Assembly (NCBI RefSeq): GCF_009689985.1
Contig: NZ_QBAW01000009.1
Coordinates: 1 to 50,707 of the forward strand
Reading direction: 5' to 3'
Length of the DNA stretch: 50,707 bases
DNA from: Helicobacter pylori
Lineage (GTDB): Bacteria > Campylobacterota > Campylobacteria > Campylobacterales > Helicobacteraceae
Part shown: in pieces, positions 19,547 through 28,031 of the stretch
How the letters are laid out: every line of letters starts with the position of its first letter
Numbering within the stretch: the stretch's first letter is position 1
Notes under the pieces: model-generated
Seen by the model: only the letters and a program-made list of their open reading frames with translations
What the model was told of the DNA's origin: nothing
Database searches by the model: none
Translations under genes and position numbers: made by a program

Positions 19547-19700
19547 GAAACTCATTCTCTTAAGGGGATATGGGGGTATTTTGCGCTTAACTCTCCCCCC
19601 TTAACCCCCAACTAAATCCCCATAACCCAAGAAGACCGCTTTTTATAAGCTATCGTTTGATTAAAATCAAGCTCTTTAATATTTTTGAGCTTTTTTAGTT
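19547..19700. other. G/C-run intergenic block with a relative at 50.5 kb
   Basis: The gap 19465-19921 holds no long gene. This part has a G-rich run (CTCTTAAGGGGATATGGGGG from 19557), then C-runs around 19597-19623 that could pair with it. An A/T block follows (TAAGCTATCGTTTGATT from 19646, then TTTAATATTTTTGAGC). The same order of elements occurs at 50515-50640, so I read it as a dispersed intergenic element of unknown role rather than unique spacer. Confidence 0.45.
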
Positions 19701-19719
19701 TTGATTGTGAAAAATCAAG

Positions 19720-19725
19720 TATAAT
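19720..19725 (+). promoter_or_regulatory. promoter before the CT-repeat leader and GTPase operon
   Basis: TATAAT in CAAGTATAATACC. Transcription should begin about 19732, just inside an inverted repeat CACCATTAAATGGTG (19729-19743). It is the only good -10 I see before the GTPase genes. The 5' leader would be about 190 bases long and would contain a short open frame with a CT repeat. Confidence 0.5.
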
Positions 19726-19756
19726 ACCCACCATTAAATGGTGCTAGGAGTTTGTA

Positions 19757-19810
19757 ATGACTATTATTCTTAAAAATCCGCTTTCTCTTTCTTTCTCTCT
19801 CTCTCTCTAG
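19757..19810 (+). CDS. 17-codon leader peptide ending in a CT repeat (putative phase-variable remnant)
   Basis: ATG 19757 sits 7 bases after AGGAG and 32 bases after a TATAAT box, so it looks translated. It encodes MTIILKNPLSLSFSLSL and ends at TAG directly after a CT repeat. Leu/Ser signal-sequence starts built from CT repeats are the phase-variation device of H. pylori outer-membrane adhesin genes, but adding or removing CT units opens only 11-20 further codons here. It may be a leader peptide, a decapitated adhesin start or a remnant of the variable gene (vapD in strain 26695, as I recall) found at this site. No function can be assigned. Confidence 0.35.
   Translation: MTIILKNPLSLSFSLSL
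19795..19808 (+). repeat. (CT)7 dinucleotide tract
   Basis: Seven CT units, preceded by an imperfect CTTT/CTCTTT tract from 19781. In H. pylori such tracts change length by slipped-strand mispairing and switch genes on and off. Here the tract lies within the leader of the dynamin-like GTPase operon. Confidence 0.85.
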
Positions 19811-19921
19811 TCAGCCGTTTTATCTTTTCACCCCCATATAAACCCATACCCATATAAACCCATATTTTAGGGATTTTTGCGTCTTGTTTAGATTTTAATT
19901 TTTAATTTTAAAGGATTGGTA

Positions 19922-21568
19922 ATGATTTTATGCACACAGACGAATTTTGTGGAGTTTTTAGAACAGGTTTTAGAAGTTTTAAAAGAAGTGGAGATTGATA
20001 AAACAGAATGCTCTACTCTTTTAGCAAGCATTCAAAAACAACAGCTTGTGATACCCGTTGTGGGGAATTTTAGCGCAGGCAAAAGCACGCTATTAAACCG
20101 CTTTTTAGGCAGTAGCGTTTTGCCTACCGGTATCACGCCAGAGACTTCTTTAGCCACTGAGTTGCACTATAGCGCTAACGAACGCATAGAGGCTTTTTCA
20201 AACAATGATGAAAAAACAGAGAGTTTTGAACTGAATGAGCAAAGTTTTGAAGTGATTAAAGACAATGCCACGAAGTATTCCTACCTTAAGGTTTATTTGA
20301 ATAATGAAGCCCTAAAAGATAGCACGCCTTTGGTGTTTGTGGATATGCCAGGCTTTGATAGCCCCATTTCAAGCCACACCCATGCCATTTTGGAATATTT
20401 AGAAAGGGGCGTGCATTTTGTCATTCTCACAAGCGTAGAAGAGGGCAACCTTACTAAACGCATGGTTAGGGAATTAAAAAACCTTTTAGAGTTTGACAAA
20501 GGCCTTAGCTTTATTTTGAGTAAAACGAATTTAAGGACGCTTTCGCAAGTGGGAGAAATCTCTCACTACATTCAAGATCAAATCCAAGATCACCTTGATT
20601 TGACAACGCATCTTATTTATTCTAATAAAGACAATAACGCTCTTTTAGAGGTAGCGGATAAAATAGACGCTGAAAAGCTTTTTAGCGCTTTGTATTTGAA
20701 ACGATTGAAGTTTTTAAATTCCCAGTTACAAAACAGCTTAAAAAGCGTGATTAAAAGCTTTGATTATTCTAAAGAAAAGGCTTTAGAAGAAATACAAGCG
20801 TTGGATTTGGGCGTTAAAGACATTGAAAAAACCTATGAAAAATTAAGGGCTAATTTAGAAGAAGAATATTCTAGCGTGGCTGTGGGATCGGTGGTTAAAA
20901 AAGTGGTAGAAGAGGTCAGGGAGCAAAAATCCTATTTAGCCTCTTTAACCAACAAGCCTAACGAGTTCAATAGCGAAATAGAAAGCATCATGCAACAAAG
21001 CTTGATCAAAAACGCTAAATTAGAGATTGAAAAGATCAATCTTTCTTTTTCAAAAGATTTTGGCACCGAATTTGCAAGCTTGAACAACACACAGCTTTCT
21101 AGCGGCTTGTCTGTAAATTTAGAGCATAGCCTTGAATTAGGGATCAACGCCTTAAGCGTGATCTTAGCCAAGAACCCGGTTACAAGACCCTTCGCGCTGA
21201 TCTTACAAGGGTTAAAACCTCTTTTAAAAGAATTATTGACCTTGTTGCCTAATATCATCGCTTCATTCTTTAAAAATGAGGAAAAAGAGAGGGCGAAATT
21301 AGAAAATCTGATTGAAGCAAAAGTGATACCAGAGGTCCAATACAATCTTAAAAAAGTTTTACCGGGCTTGTTTAATGAATGCTTGGAAAATTCCCTAAAA
21401 GGTTTAAAAGATCGGTGCGAATTAGAAATCACGCATAAAAAACAAGAAATCGCGCTCGCTCAAAAAGAAAAAGAAAAACACTTAAACGATTTAGAAAATC
21501 AAAAACAAATCTTAGAAAACAAGATCAACGCTTTAAGCGATCTAGAACAACAATATTTAAAGGATTAA
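19922..21568 (+). CDS. dynamin-like GTPase, first of three
   Basis: Large GTPase of the bacterial dynamin-like type; such proteins bind and reshape or fuse membranes. The 548-residue product has a G domain with P-loop GNFSAGKST (Lys54), a switch-I threonine in TGITPETS, DMPG (Asp141) and SKTN (200-203) in place of N/TKxD. A long helical stalk follows (about 250-390), then a hydrophobic amphipathic section at about 395-450 (ALSVILAKNPVTRPFALILQ; ELLTLLPNIIASFF) that could be the membrane paddle. A coiled coil closes the protein (KKQEIALAQKEKEKHLNDLE). ATG 19922 has AAAGGA upstream. The next GTPase starts 2 bases after its stop. Bacterial dynamins often work as unequal pairs (Campylobacter DLP1/DLP2, E. 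coli LeoABC), so a heteromer with its neighbours is likely but inferred. Confidence 0.85.
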   Translation: MILCTQTNFVEFLEQVLEVLKEVEIDKTECSTLLASIQKQQLVIPVVGNFSAGKSTLLNRFLGSSVLPTGITPETSLATELHYSANERIEAFSNNDEKTESFELNEQSFEVIKDNATKYSYLKVYLNNEALKDSTPLVFVDMPGFDSPISSHTHAILEYLERGVHFVILTSVEEGNLTKRMVRELKNLLEFDKGLSFILSKTNLRTLSQVGEISHYIQDQIQDHLDLTTHLIYSNKDNNALLEVADKIDAEKLFSALYLKRLKFLNSQLQNSLKSVIKSFDYSKEKALEEIQALDLGVKDIEKTYEKLRANLEEEYSSVAVGSVVKKVVEEVREQKSYLASLTNKPNEFNSEIESIMQQSLIKNAKLEIEKINLSFSKDFGTEFASLNNTQLSSGLSVNLEHSLELGINALSVILAKNPVTRPFALILQGLKPLLKELLTLLPNIIASFFKNEEKERAKLENLIEAKVIPEVQYNLKKVLPGLFNECLENSLKGLKDRCELEITHKKQEIALAQKEKEKHLNDLENQKQILENKINALSDLEQQYLKD

Positions 21569-21570
21569 TA

Positions 21571-22839
21571 ATGAACGCTCAAGAACTCATTAAAAAAAGC
21601 GCTTTAGTTGAAAAAACGCTACAAGAACAAGGCTTGCAAGAAAGAGCTAGGCCTTTTATCAGCGATAACGCTATGATCAAAACCGAAGAGTTGGAAAAAA
21701 CGCTAAAAGAGTTGCAAAATACAAATAGGGATCTTAAGGTCGGTATCATCGGGCGCGTGAAAGCGGGCAAAAGCTCGCTCTTAAACGCTTTGATTTTTGA
21801 GGGTGTAGAGGTTTTACCCAAAGCGGCAACGCCCATGACGGCTAGCCTTACCATTTTAAAATACGCCAAAACCTTGAGCGCTGAAGTGGAGTTTTATAGC
21901 CCAAAGGATATTGCAGAGCTTAAAAACGAACATGAACGGTATGTAAGGGAGTTTAACAAAATTGTTGATGAAGAAGTCAAAAAACAAAAAGAAAAACAGA
22001 GTCTTTCAAACAGAGCTAAAGAGAGATTTAGGAATGTTGGCAACATGCTTAACAGAAATAAAAGCGATGAAGCGCCCAAAGAGAGGGTTTTAAGCGATGA
22101 AGAAATAGTAAAAAAGGCTGAAAGGATCGCTAAAGATAAATTAAAAGGGGACGAAAAACTCGTTTCATCATACGATCAATACGAAAAAATGAAAAAAAGC
22201 GGATCGCTCAACACGGAAAAATTGGATCCGCGCATTCAAGCCAATAGCTTACAAGATCTGAATCAAAAATTGCTCCAATTCGTGGGTGCGGACGGGAAGT
22301 ATATGCCCTACACTAAAGCGGTGCAAATTTCTTTGAATAACCCCAATCTTAAAGATTTGGAAGTGATTGACACCCCGGGCGTGAACGATCCGATTGCCTC
22401 AAGAGAAGAGCGCACCAAAGCCTTATTGAAAGATTGCGATGTGGTGTTTATTGTAAGCCCTTCTGGTCAGTTTTTAACGGAGAGCGATATGAGTTTGTTT
22501 GACAGGGTTTCTAACAAAGAAGGCCTTCAAGAAATTTATTTTGTGGCAAGCCAAGCCGACAGCGCTGTTCTTTCTATGAGTGAAGTGGAAAAATCTGGCC
22601 ATCATCTCCCTACAGCCTTAGAAAATGCGCAAAAAGCCCTTTCATCTCAATTAAATAATATCATGGAAAAGTTGATTGAAAACTACCCTAACCAACGAGG
22701 GATTTTTGAAAAAGCAATCAAAAATGGCGTCATTCTGGCTTCAGGGGTTTGCTTTAGCATGTATAAAGATTTAACAACCAAGCTTCTTGGGAAAGAAACC
22801 AAAAAACAGAAGAGTATCACAATGCCTTACGGAATTTAA
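21571..22839 (+). CDS. dynamin-like GTPase, second of three, N-terminal part (frameshifted)
   Basis: Carries a complete G domain of a second dynamin-like protein. The P-loop is IGRVKAGKSSLLNAL (Lys67), switch I lies in AATPMTASLT, and G3 is IDTPGVND (Asp267). A charged helical insertion (about 115-215, with NEHERYVREFNKIVDEEVKKQ) lies between switch I and G3, and FVASQADS occupies the G4 position. It opens with AAGGAT-TAATA-ATG two bases after the first GTPase. At 22801-22806 (six A) the frame ends 11 codons later, while the remaining stalk continues in the -1 frame. An additional A would give one protein of about 777 residues. As written, the cell makes a 422-residue product lacking the stalk unless ribosomes slip at this lysine pair. 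Confidence 0.8.
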   Translation: MNAQELIKKSALVEKTLQEQGLQERARPFISDNAMIKTEELEKTLKELQNTNRDLKVGIIGRVKAGKSSLLNALIFEGVEVLPKAATPMTASLTILKYAKTLSAEVEFYSPKDIAELKNEHERYVREFNKIVDEEVKKQKEKQSLSNRAKERFRNVGNMLNRNKSDEAPKERVLSDEEIVKKAERIAKDKLKGDEKLVSSYDQYEKMKKSGSLNTEKLDPRIQANSLQDLNQKLLQFVGADGKYMPYTKAVQISLNNPNLKDLEVIDTPGVNDPIASREERTKALLKDCDVVFIVSPSGQFLTESDMSLFDRVSNKEGLQEIYFVASQADSAVLSMSEVEKSGHHLPTALENAQKALSSQLNNIMEKLIENYPNQRGIFEKAIKNGVILASGVCFSMYKDLTTKLLGKETKKQKSITMPYGI

Positions 22840-23903
22840 GAGATTTTTACCCTGACGCTTTTAATAGCGATGATAAGTCTAAAGAAAGCTTATTGTTTTT
22901 AAGCAATATGAGCGCGATTGAAGAGCGTTTAGAAAAAGCCGAAAAAGAGAAAGAAAAAATCATGTCTCAAAAATGGCAAGATTATGTGCAAGGCCAAGCA
23001 AAGAACCTCCATTCATTAATAGTGCAGTTGTTGCAAGATTTGGAAGAAGAAAAAAAGAGGGTTAAAAACGCTGATATTAGCGCTATCAAAGAGCAGATAA
23101 AGACTTATGAAAACCTTTCTGGTAACATTGACATGAAGTTTAGGGAAGCGTATGAAGAATTTATCTTGCATTTCATCAAAAATATTAGAGCTGGCTTGGA
23201 AGAAACATTGAAGAAAGCTATCCAAACGGCTAAAACGCGCTCTAGAGAAGAAGAGAAAGAAGAGCGTTATATTGAAAGAGTGAAGCAAGGCGGTGCTTGG
23301 GGGAGCTTTAAAAGGAATTTTTTATTTTGGGCTGATGATGATGCGGGCTATAATGAAGTAGAACGCACAAGAGCAACCATTAAGGCCGGAGCGGTGCTTG
23401 ATTATTTGACAGAGATGCATGAACGCTGCGAAGGAGCTTTGAATGACAGCGCTAATTCTTTTAAAGTCGTTTTTAGAAAAGAACTCTACGCTAAAGTTTT
23501 TTCTCAATTGCGTGAAATCATCTCTGATGATTTGATTGATGAGGTGGCTTTCAGAAAAAGCGTGCATGCTGTCTTGGATCGCATTGAATTTAAGGAGTTT
23601 GATTACACTGATAAGCTTCCTAGCGAGATAAGGGGGAAAACGGGTAATTTAAAAGGCGATGAAGCTAATGCTTTCATACAAAGCGTGGGGAATTATGTGA
23701 GGAATTTTGAAGCTGAGACTAAAAAAGATGTGAAAGGCTATATCCAAGGTTTAAGAGAGAGTTTAGAAAAGCAAAATTTCGCCAGCGACACGCTTCAAAA
23801 ACTTAAAGAAAACATGCAAAATTTGCACAATCAAGTCCAAAACAAAGAACAATCCATCGCTCAATTAGATGCGCAAATCAAGGCTTTAAAAGAGATTCAA
23901 TGA
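22807..23903 (+). pseudogene. stalk/coiled-coil part of the second dynamin-like GTPase (frame-separated)
   Basis: Continuation of the second GTPase in the -1 frame. Sense is unbroken from about 22807 (EEYHNALRNLRDFYPDAF) to the TGA at 23901-23903. The part is almost wholly helical, with coiled coils at its start (ERLEKAEKEKEKIMSQKWQ) and end ([20 protein letters not shown]), as expected for the stalk of a dynamin-like protein. The first internal ATG is at 22908 and has no ribosome site, so independent translation is unlikely. Its last codons overlap the next start as ATGA. Its preservation without other lesions argues the break is recent, phase-variable, bypassed or a sequence error. Confidence 0.75.
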
Positions 23904-26050
23904 GTGTTAATTTTTTTAATGACAAATTTAGTGCGGCTGAAAACCACCACAATACAGAGGGTTTAAAAGAACGCTACGATCTAATCGCTCGTATTTTAAA
24001 CGCTAAAACAAACAATGAAGGGCTAGAAGAATACCAGCAAATCTTAGACAACGAGTTTTTAGAGTTCGCTAGCGGCGTGGATTCGCTCAAAGAAAAGGAA
24101 ATAGCGTTACTGATGCTCCAAGAAATTCAAAAAGAATTGCAATTAGTAGCGAGCTACCCTAGTTTGTTCCAAAAAACCATCGTTGCGGTGGGGGGAGGGT
24201 TTAGCACGGGCAAATCCACTTTTTTAAACAATTTGTTGGGCTTGAAATTAAAACTCCCTGAAGACATGAATCCCACCACGGCTATCCCCACTTATTGCTT
24301 AAAGGGTAAAAAAGAAGTTTTAATGGGGTTTTCTCAAAATGGAGGCATGGTGGAATTACCACATCTCGCTTTTGATCATCAGTTTTTAAAATCCCTTGGC
24401 TTTAATTTGAAAGAAATCATGCCTTTCATGCTTTTGAGCGCTCCTAGCGTGCCTTTTGAATTTTTATGCTTCATAGACACGCCCGGTTATGACTCCGCCG
24501 ATCAAGGCTATACGGATGGGGACAAAGAAGCCTCTAAGGAATCCCTAAAGCACGCCAAACACATTTTATGGCTCGTTAGTTGCGAGCGTGGGGGTATTGA
24601 AAGCGATGATTTAGAGTTTTTGCAAGAATTATATGAAGAAGAAGGCAAGCAGGTTTTTATCGTATTGAGTAGGGCTGATAGGCGCACCAAAAGCCAGTTA
24701 GAAGAAGTCGCTATTAAAATCAGAGAAACTTTAAAAGATAATGGCATTGAGTTTTTAGGGATTTGTGCTTACAGCTCTACAAGGTATCAAGAATACAAAG
24801 AGTTCAGCGAAAAAAGCAAAGTTTTTGACTCGCTTGAGGAATTTTTAAAAAAGTTAAATCAAAGGAGCGAAAAACAAAACGAAATTTTAGAATCTTTATA
24901 CGAGGTGCATGGGATGTATGAAAAGGCTATTAAGCAAGACGCTAGCCAATTCAAACGCTACCAAAAGGCTTTGCATTCTGTCAAACTGGATTTGATGCAA
25001 AAAGGCTTTGATGACTTCAGCAATAAAATTTTTAGAAGAATTGAGAATTTAGAAAAAGAATTTTCCGAGCAAGAGCGATTCAAAAGAGAGAGTTTAGCGC
25101 GATTGAACGGAGTGATTGACTTGTTTAAAGAAAGTATTGATAAGGTTTTTGATCGTGTGAGCGCTTTCACTTGGGAAAAATACAAAGCAGAAAACGACGA
25201 CGAAGAGGACGAAGAAGAAAACTACAGGGAATTTGAAGAAATCAAAGAAATGGCACTGTATTTTAGGGATCGCAGTTTGTTTTATTTGGATTGGTATGAA
25301 TTGAGCCAAGAAAAAATCCAAGAACATAGAGATTCGATAGATGAAGATAATAAACTGCTCCAATTAGACTATTCTTTAAAAAACTTGTCAAGGCTCAAAA
25401 GATACAAAGAAAAAAATAATGAAGTTTATCAAGAGTCTTTAAACAATGAGAGGCTTCAAAATAATTTGCGAAAGTGGAGGGATTTAAAAAACACACCGAC
25501 AGAACAAAACAAAAGAGAATTTGAAGAAATCAAAAAAATGGTGTTGTATTTTAGGGATCGCAGTTTGTTTTATTTGGATTGGTATGAATTGAGCCAAGAA
25601 GAAATCCAAAAAGAAAGAGATAGCATGGATTATGATAATGAACTGCTCCAATTAGACTATTCTTTAAAAAATTTGTTAAGGCTTAAAGGATACAAAGAAA
25701 ACAATAAGGAATTTTATCAAGAGTGTTTAAACGATGAGGAGCTTCAAAACGATTTGCGGGAGTGGAGGAGAACAAAAAATCAACAAAATAACAATAAAGC
25801 TTTCAATACGAATGATACGAATTTATTTGAAACTATTCGGGCAGTTATTGCTGAGCAGTTGAACATAGATGCATCACAAGTTACGCCAGAAGCGAAATTT
25901 GTGAAGGATTTGGGTGTGGACTCTTTAGATATCGTGGAATTAATCATGGCGTTAGAAGAAAGGTTTGGCATTGAGATTCCTGATGAGCAAGCGGAAAAAA
26001 TCGTCAATGTGGGCGATGTAATGAGATATATTGAGAAACAACTAATTTAA
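23900..26050 (+). CDS. dynamin-like GTPase fused to a C-terminal acyl carrier protein domain
   Basis: A 716-residue chimaera. Residues about 90-330 are a G domain: [14 protein letters not shown] (Lys105), a switch-I region with [18 protein letters not shown] (Asp193) and SRADRRT at G4. A helical stalk follows, then a highly charged stretch (DDEEDEEEN) and two tandem copies of a 96-residue module (443-538 and 539-about 628). Residues about 639-716 are a complete [19 protein letters not shown], then [20 protein letters not shown], with Ser675 as the phosphopantetheine site, and [12 protein letters not shown]. The ATG overlaps the TGA of the preceding gene. Strain 26695 carries an ACP-like gene (HP0962) before gpsA, distinct from the fatty-acid acpP; here the domain is continuous with the GTPase. 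A tether to lipid synthesis or an acyl-carrying membrane remodeller is inference. Confidence 0.85.
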   Translation: MSVNFFNDKFSAAENHHNTEGLKERYDLIARILNAKTNNEGLEEYQQILDNEFLEFASGVDSLKEKEIALLMLQEIQKELQLVASYPSLFQKTIVAVGGGFSTGKSTFLNNLLGLKLKLPEDMNPTTAIPTYCLKGKKEVLMGFSQNGGMVELPHLAFDHQFLKSLGFNLKEIMPFMLLSAPSVPFEFLCFIDTPGYDSADQGYTDGDKEASKESLKHAKHILWLVSCERGGIESDDLEFLQELYEEEGKQVFIVLSRADRRTKSQLEEVAIKIRETLKDNGIEFLGICAYSSTRYQEYKEFSEKSKVFDSLEEFLKKLNQRSEKQNEILESLYEVHGMYEKAIKQDASQFKRYQKALHSVKLDLMQKGFDDFSNKIFRRIENLEKEFSEQERFKRESLARLNGVIDLFKESIDKVFDRVSAFTWEKYKAENDDEEDEEENYREFEEIKEMALYFRDRSLFYLDWYELSQEKIQEHRDSIDEDNKLLQLDYSLKNLSRLKRYKEKNNEVYQESLNNERLQNNLRKWRDLKNTPTEQNKREFEEIKKMVLYFRDRSLFYLDWYELSQEEIQKERDSMDYDNELLQLDYSLKNLLRLKGYKENNKEFYQECLNDEELQNDLREWRRTKNQQNNNKAFNTNDTNLFETIRAVIAEQLNIDASQVTPEAKFVKDLGVDSLDIVELIMALEERFGIEIPDEQAEKIVNVGDVMRYIEKQLI
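25226..25780 (+). repeat. tandem 288-bp in-frame duplication inside the GTPase-ACP gene
   Basis: Copy 1 begins at 25226 ([20 protein letters not shown]) and copy 2 at 25514 ([20 protein letters not shown]), exactly 288 bases or 96 codons apart. Long identical DNA stretches remain, including the segment coding [18 protein letters not shown] and the one coding [11 protein letters not shown]. The copies have diverged at their ends. Recombination between them would add or remove modules without changing frame, so allele length should vary between strains. Confidence 0.9.
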
Positions 26051-26141
26051 CGCTTTTTAATTTTAAAATATTATTTAATATGTATATGTTTTAATCAAAG
26101 ACAGCGTTTTGAATGTAAGGGCTATTTTAAACTTATTATTG

Positions 26142-26147
26142 TAAAAT
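26142..26147 (+). promoter_or_regulatory. candidate gpsA promoter -10
   Basis: TAAAAT in TATTGTAAAATGG, with a start expected near 26154, 28 bases before the gpsA ATG. It lies in a 130-base gap after the GTPase-ACP gene and would drive the gpsA-glyQ run. Confidence 0.4.
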
Positions 26148-26181
26148 GGTGAGTTTTACAATCAATGAGATTAGGAATTTA

Positions 26182-27120
26182 ATGGAAATTGCAGTATTTG
26201 GTGGCGGGGCGTGGGGGAGGGCTTTAGCCTTTGCTTTTGGAGAAAAGAGTGAAGTCAAAATCATTTCAAGGCGCGATTTAAACGAGCCGTTAAAAAAGCT
26301 CAATGACGCTTTGATTTCTAAAGGTTCTGCCCCCATAGAGCAAGTGGATTTACAAAGAGGCTTAAAAGCAAGGCTCTATGTCATCGCTATTAGTGTGCAG
26401 CATCTAAGGGAATGGTTTCAAAACGCTTCTTTACCCAAAAACGCTAAGGTTTTAATCGCTTCTAAAGGGATAGAGGTTTTAAACAGGGCGTTTGTGAGCG
26501 AGATTGCAAAGGATTTTATCGATCCTAATTCTTTGTGTTTTTTAGCGGGTCCGAGTTTTGCGGCTGAAATCATTCAAGGCCTGCCTTGCGCGTTAGTCAT
26601 TCATTCTAATAACCAGGCTTTAGCGCTAGAATTTGCCAATAAAACCCCCTCTTTTATCAGAGCCTACGCCCAACAAGACATCATAGGGGGTGAAATCGCT
26701 GGCGCGTATAAAAATGTGATAGCCATTGCTGGGGGGGTTTGTGATGGTTTGAAATTAGGCAATAGCGCTAAAGCGAGTTTATTGTCTAGAGGTTTGGTGG
26801 AAATGCAGCGTTTTGGGGCGTTCTTTGGGGGCAAGACGGAGACTTTTTTAGGGCTTTCTGGGGCTGGGGATTTGTTTTTAACCGCTAATTCTATTTTATC
26901 TAGGAATTATCGTGTGGGTTTGGGGCTAGCCCAAAACAAGCCTTTAGAGATGGTTTTAGAAGAATTAGGCGAAGTGGCTGAAGGGGTGAAAACGACCAAC
27001 GCCATTGTGGAAATCGCTAGAAAATACGGCATTTATACGCCCATTGCGAGCGAATTAGCCTTGCTTTTAAAGGGTAAGAGTGTGCTAGAGAGCATGAACG
27101 ATTTGATCAGACGCGCTTAA
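26182..27120 (+). CDS. gpsA: NAD(P)H-dependent glycerol-3-phosphate dehydrogenase
   Basis: Reduces dihydroxyacetone phosphate to sn-glycerol-3-phosphate, the backbone for all phospholipids. The 312-residue product has the Rossmann start [20 protein letters not shown]. It also has ASKGIEVL, the AGPSFAAEI motif, the catalytic-lysine region [30 protein letters not shown] and [14 protein letters not shown], all hallmarks of GpsA. ATG 26182 has AGGAATTTA before it; an in-frame upstream ATG (26146) would disrupt the Rossmann start. It is followed after 13 bases by glyQ. Its position just after a GTPase-ACP gene is suggestive for lipid links but is conserved in the species, so may be coincidental. 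Confidence 0.97.
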   Translation: MEIAVFGGGAWGRALAFAFGEKSEVKIISRRDLNEPLKKLNDALISKGSAPIEQVDLQRGLKARLYVIAISVQHLREWFQNASLPKNAKVLIASKGIEVLNRAFVSEIAKDFIDPNSLCFLAGPSFAAEIIQGLPCALVIHSNNQALALEFANKTPSFIRAYAQQDIIGGEIAGAYKNVIAIAGGVCDGLKLGNSAKASLLSRGLVEMQRFGAFFGGKTETFLGLSGAGDLFLTANSILSRNYRVGLGLAQNKPLEMVLEELGEVAEGVKTTNAIVEIARKYGIYTPIASELALLLKGKSVLESMNDLIRRA

Positions 27121-27133
27121 AAGGAAAGAGAGC

Positions 27134-28030
27134 ATGCAAGATTTTTCAAGTTTATTATTAAAATTACAAGAGTATTGGAAGAATCAAGGCTGTTTGGTGA
27201 TCCAGCCTTATGATATTCCTGCAGGAGCTGGGACATTCCACCCGGCCACGCTTTTAAGGAGTTTGGATAAAAAGCCGTGGAATGTGGCGTATGTCGCGCC
27301 CTCTAGAAGGCCTACTGATGGGCGCTATGGGGAAAACCCTAACCGCTTGGGGAGTTATTACCAATTCCAAGTGGTCATCAAGCCAAGCCCTTCTAATATC
27401 CAAGAACTCTATTTAAAAAGCTTAGAAGTGTTAGGGATAAACCTTAATGAGCATGATATACGATTTGTAGAAGACAATTGGGAGAGTCCGACTTTAGGGG
27501 CATGGGGGCTTGGCTGGGAGGTGTGGCTTGATGGCATGGAAGTTACGCAATTCACTTATTTCCAGCAAGTGGGGGGCATTCCTTGCAACCCTATCCCTGT
27601 AGAAATCACTTACGGCTTAGAAAGATTGGCGATGTATGTCCAAAAAGTGGAAAATATCCTAGAGATTGAATGGGCTAAAAAAGATCATGACAGCGTGAAT
27701 TACGCGCAAGTGCATTTAGAAAGCGAATACGAATTTAGCAAGTATCATTTTGAAATAGCGAGCGTGAAAAGGCTGTTAGAAATGTTTAAAAACGCACAAG
27801 CTGAAGCCTTGCATTGCTTGGAAAACAAGCTCCCGCTACCCGCTTATGATTTTGTGATGCTATGCTCGCATTTTTTCAATGTTTTAGACGCTAGAAAAGC
27901 GATTTCGGTGGCTGAAAGGCAAAATTATATTTTACAAATCAGGGATTTGGCAAAAGGGTGTGCCGTTCTTTATAAAGAGCAAGAAGAAGAGAGAGAAAAG
28001 CGCCTAAAAAACGCTTTAACAAAGGCTTAA
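27134..28030 (+). CDS. glyQ: glycyl-tRNA synthetase alpha subunit
   Basis: Catalytic class-II subunit of the alpha2-beta2 glycyl-tRNA synthetase. The 298 residues include [20 protein letters not shown], the motif-2-like [50 protein letters not shown]-type sequence (here [18 protein letters not shown]) and FTYFQQVGG, as in GlyQ of other bacteria. ATG 27134 follows AAAGGAAAGAGAGC. The beta subunit is separately located at 11639. It lies between gpsA and a Nif3-like gene with minimal gaps, so cotranscription is likely. Confidence 0.97.
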   Translation: MQDFSSLLLKLQEYWKNQGCLVIQPYDIPAGAGTFHPATLLRSLDKKPWNVAYVAPSRRPTDGRYGENPNRLGSYYQFQVVIKPSPSNIQELYLKSLEVLGINLNEHDIRFVEDNWESPTLGAWGLGWEVWLDGMEVTQFTYFQQVGGIPCNPIPVEITYGLERLAMYVQKVENILEIEWAKKDHDSVNYAQVHLESEYEFSKYHFEIASVKRLLEMFKNAQAEALHCLENKLPLPAYDFVMLCSHFFNVLDARKAISVAERQNYILQIRDLAKGCAVLYKEQEEEREKRLKNALTKA

Positions 28031-28031
28031 A

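Noticed and set aside
22801-22807. Canonical A-AAA-AAC slippery heptamer at the second GTPase break
   Set aside because: In the zero frame the codons are AAA-AAA-CAG preceded by C, so the heptamer is out of register; programmed frameshifting remains possible but is not the textbook site.
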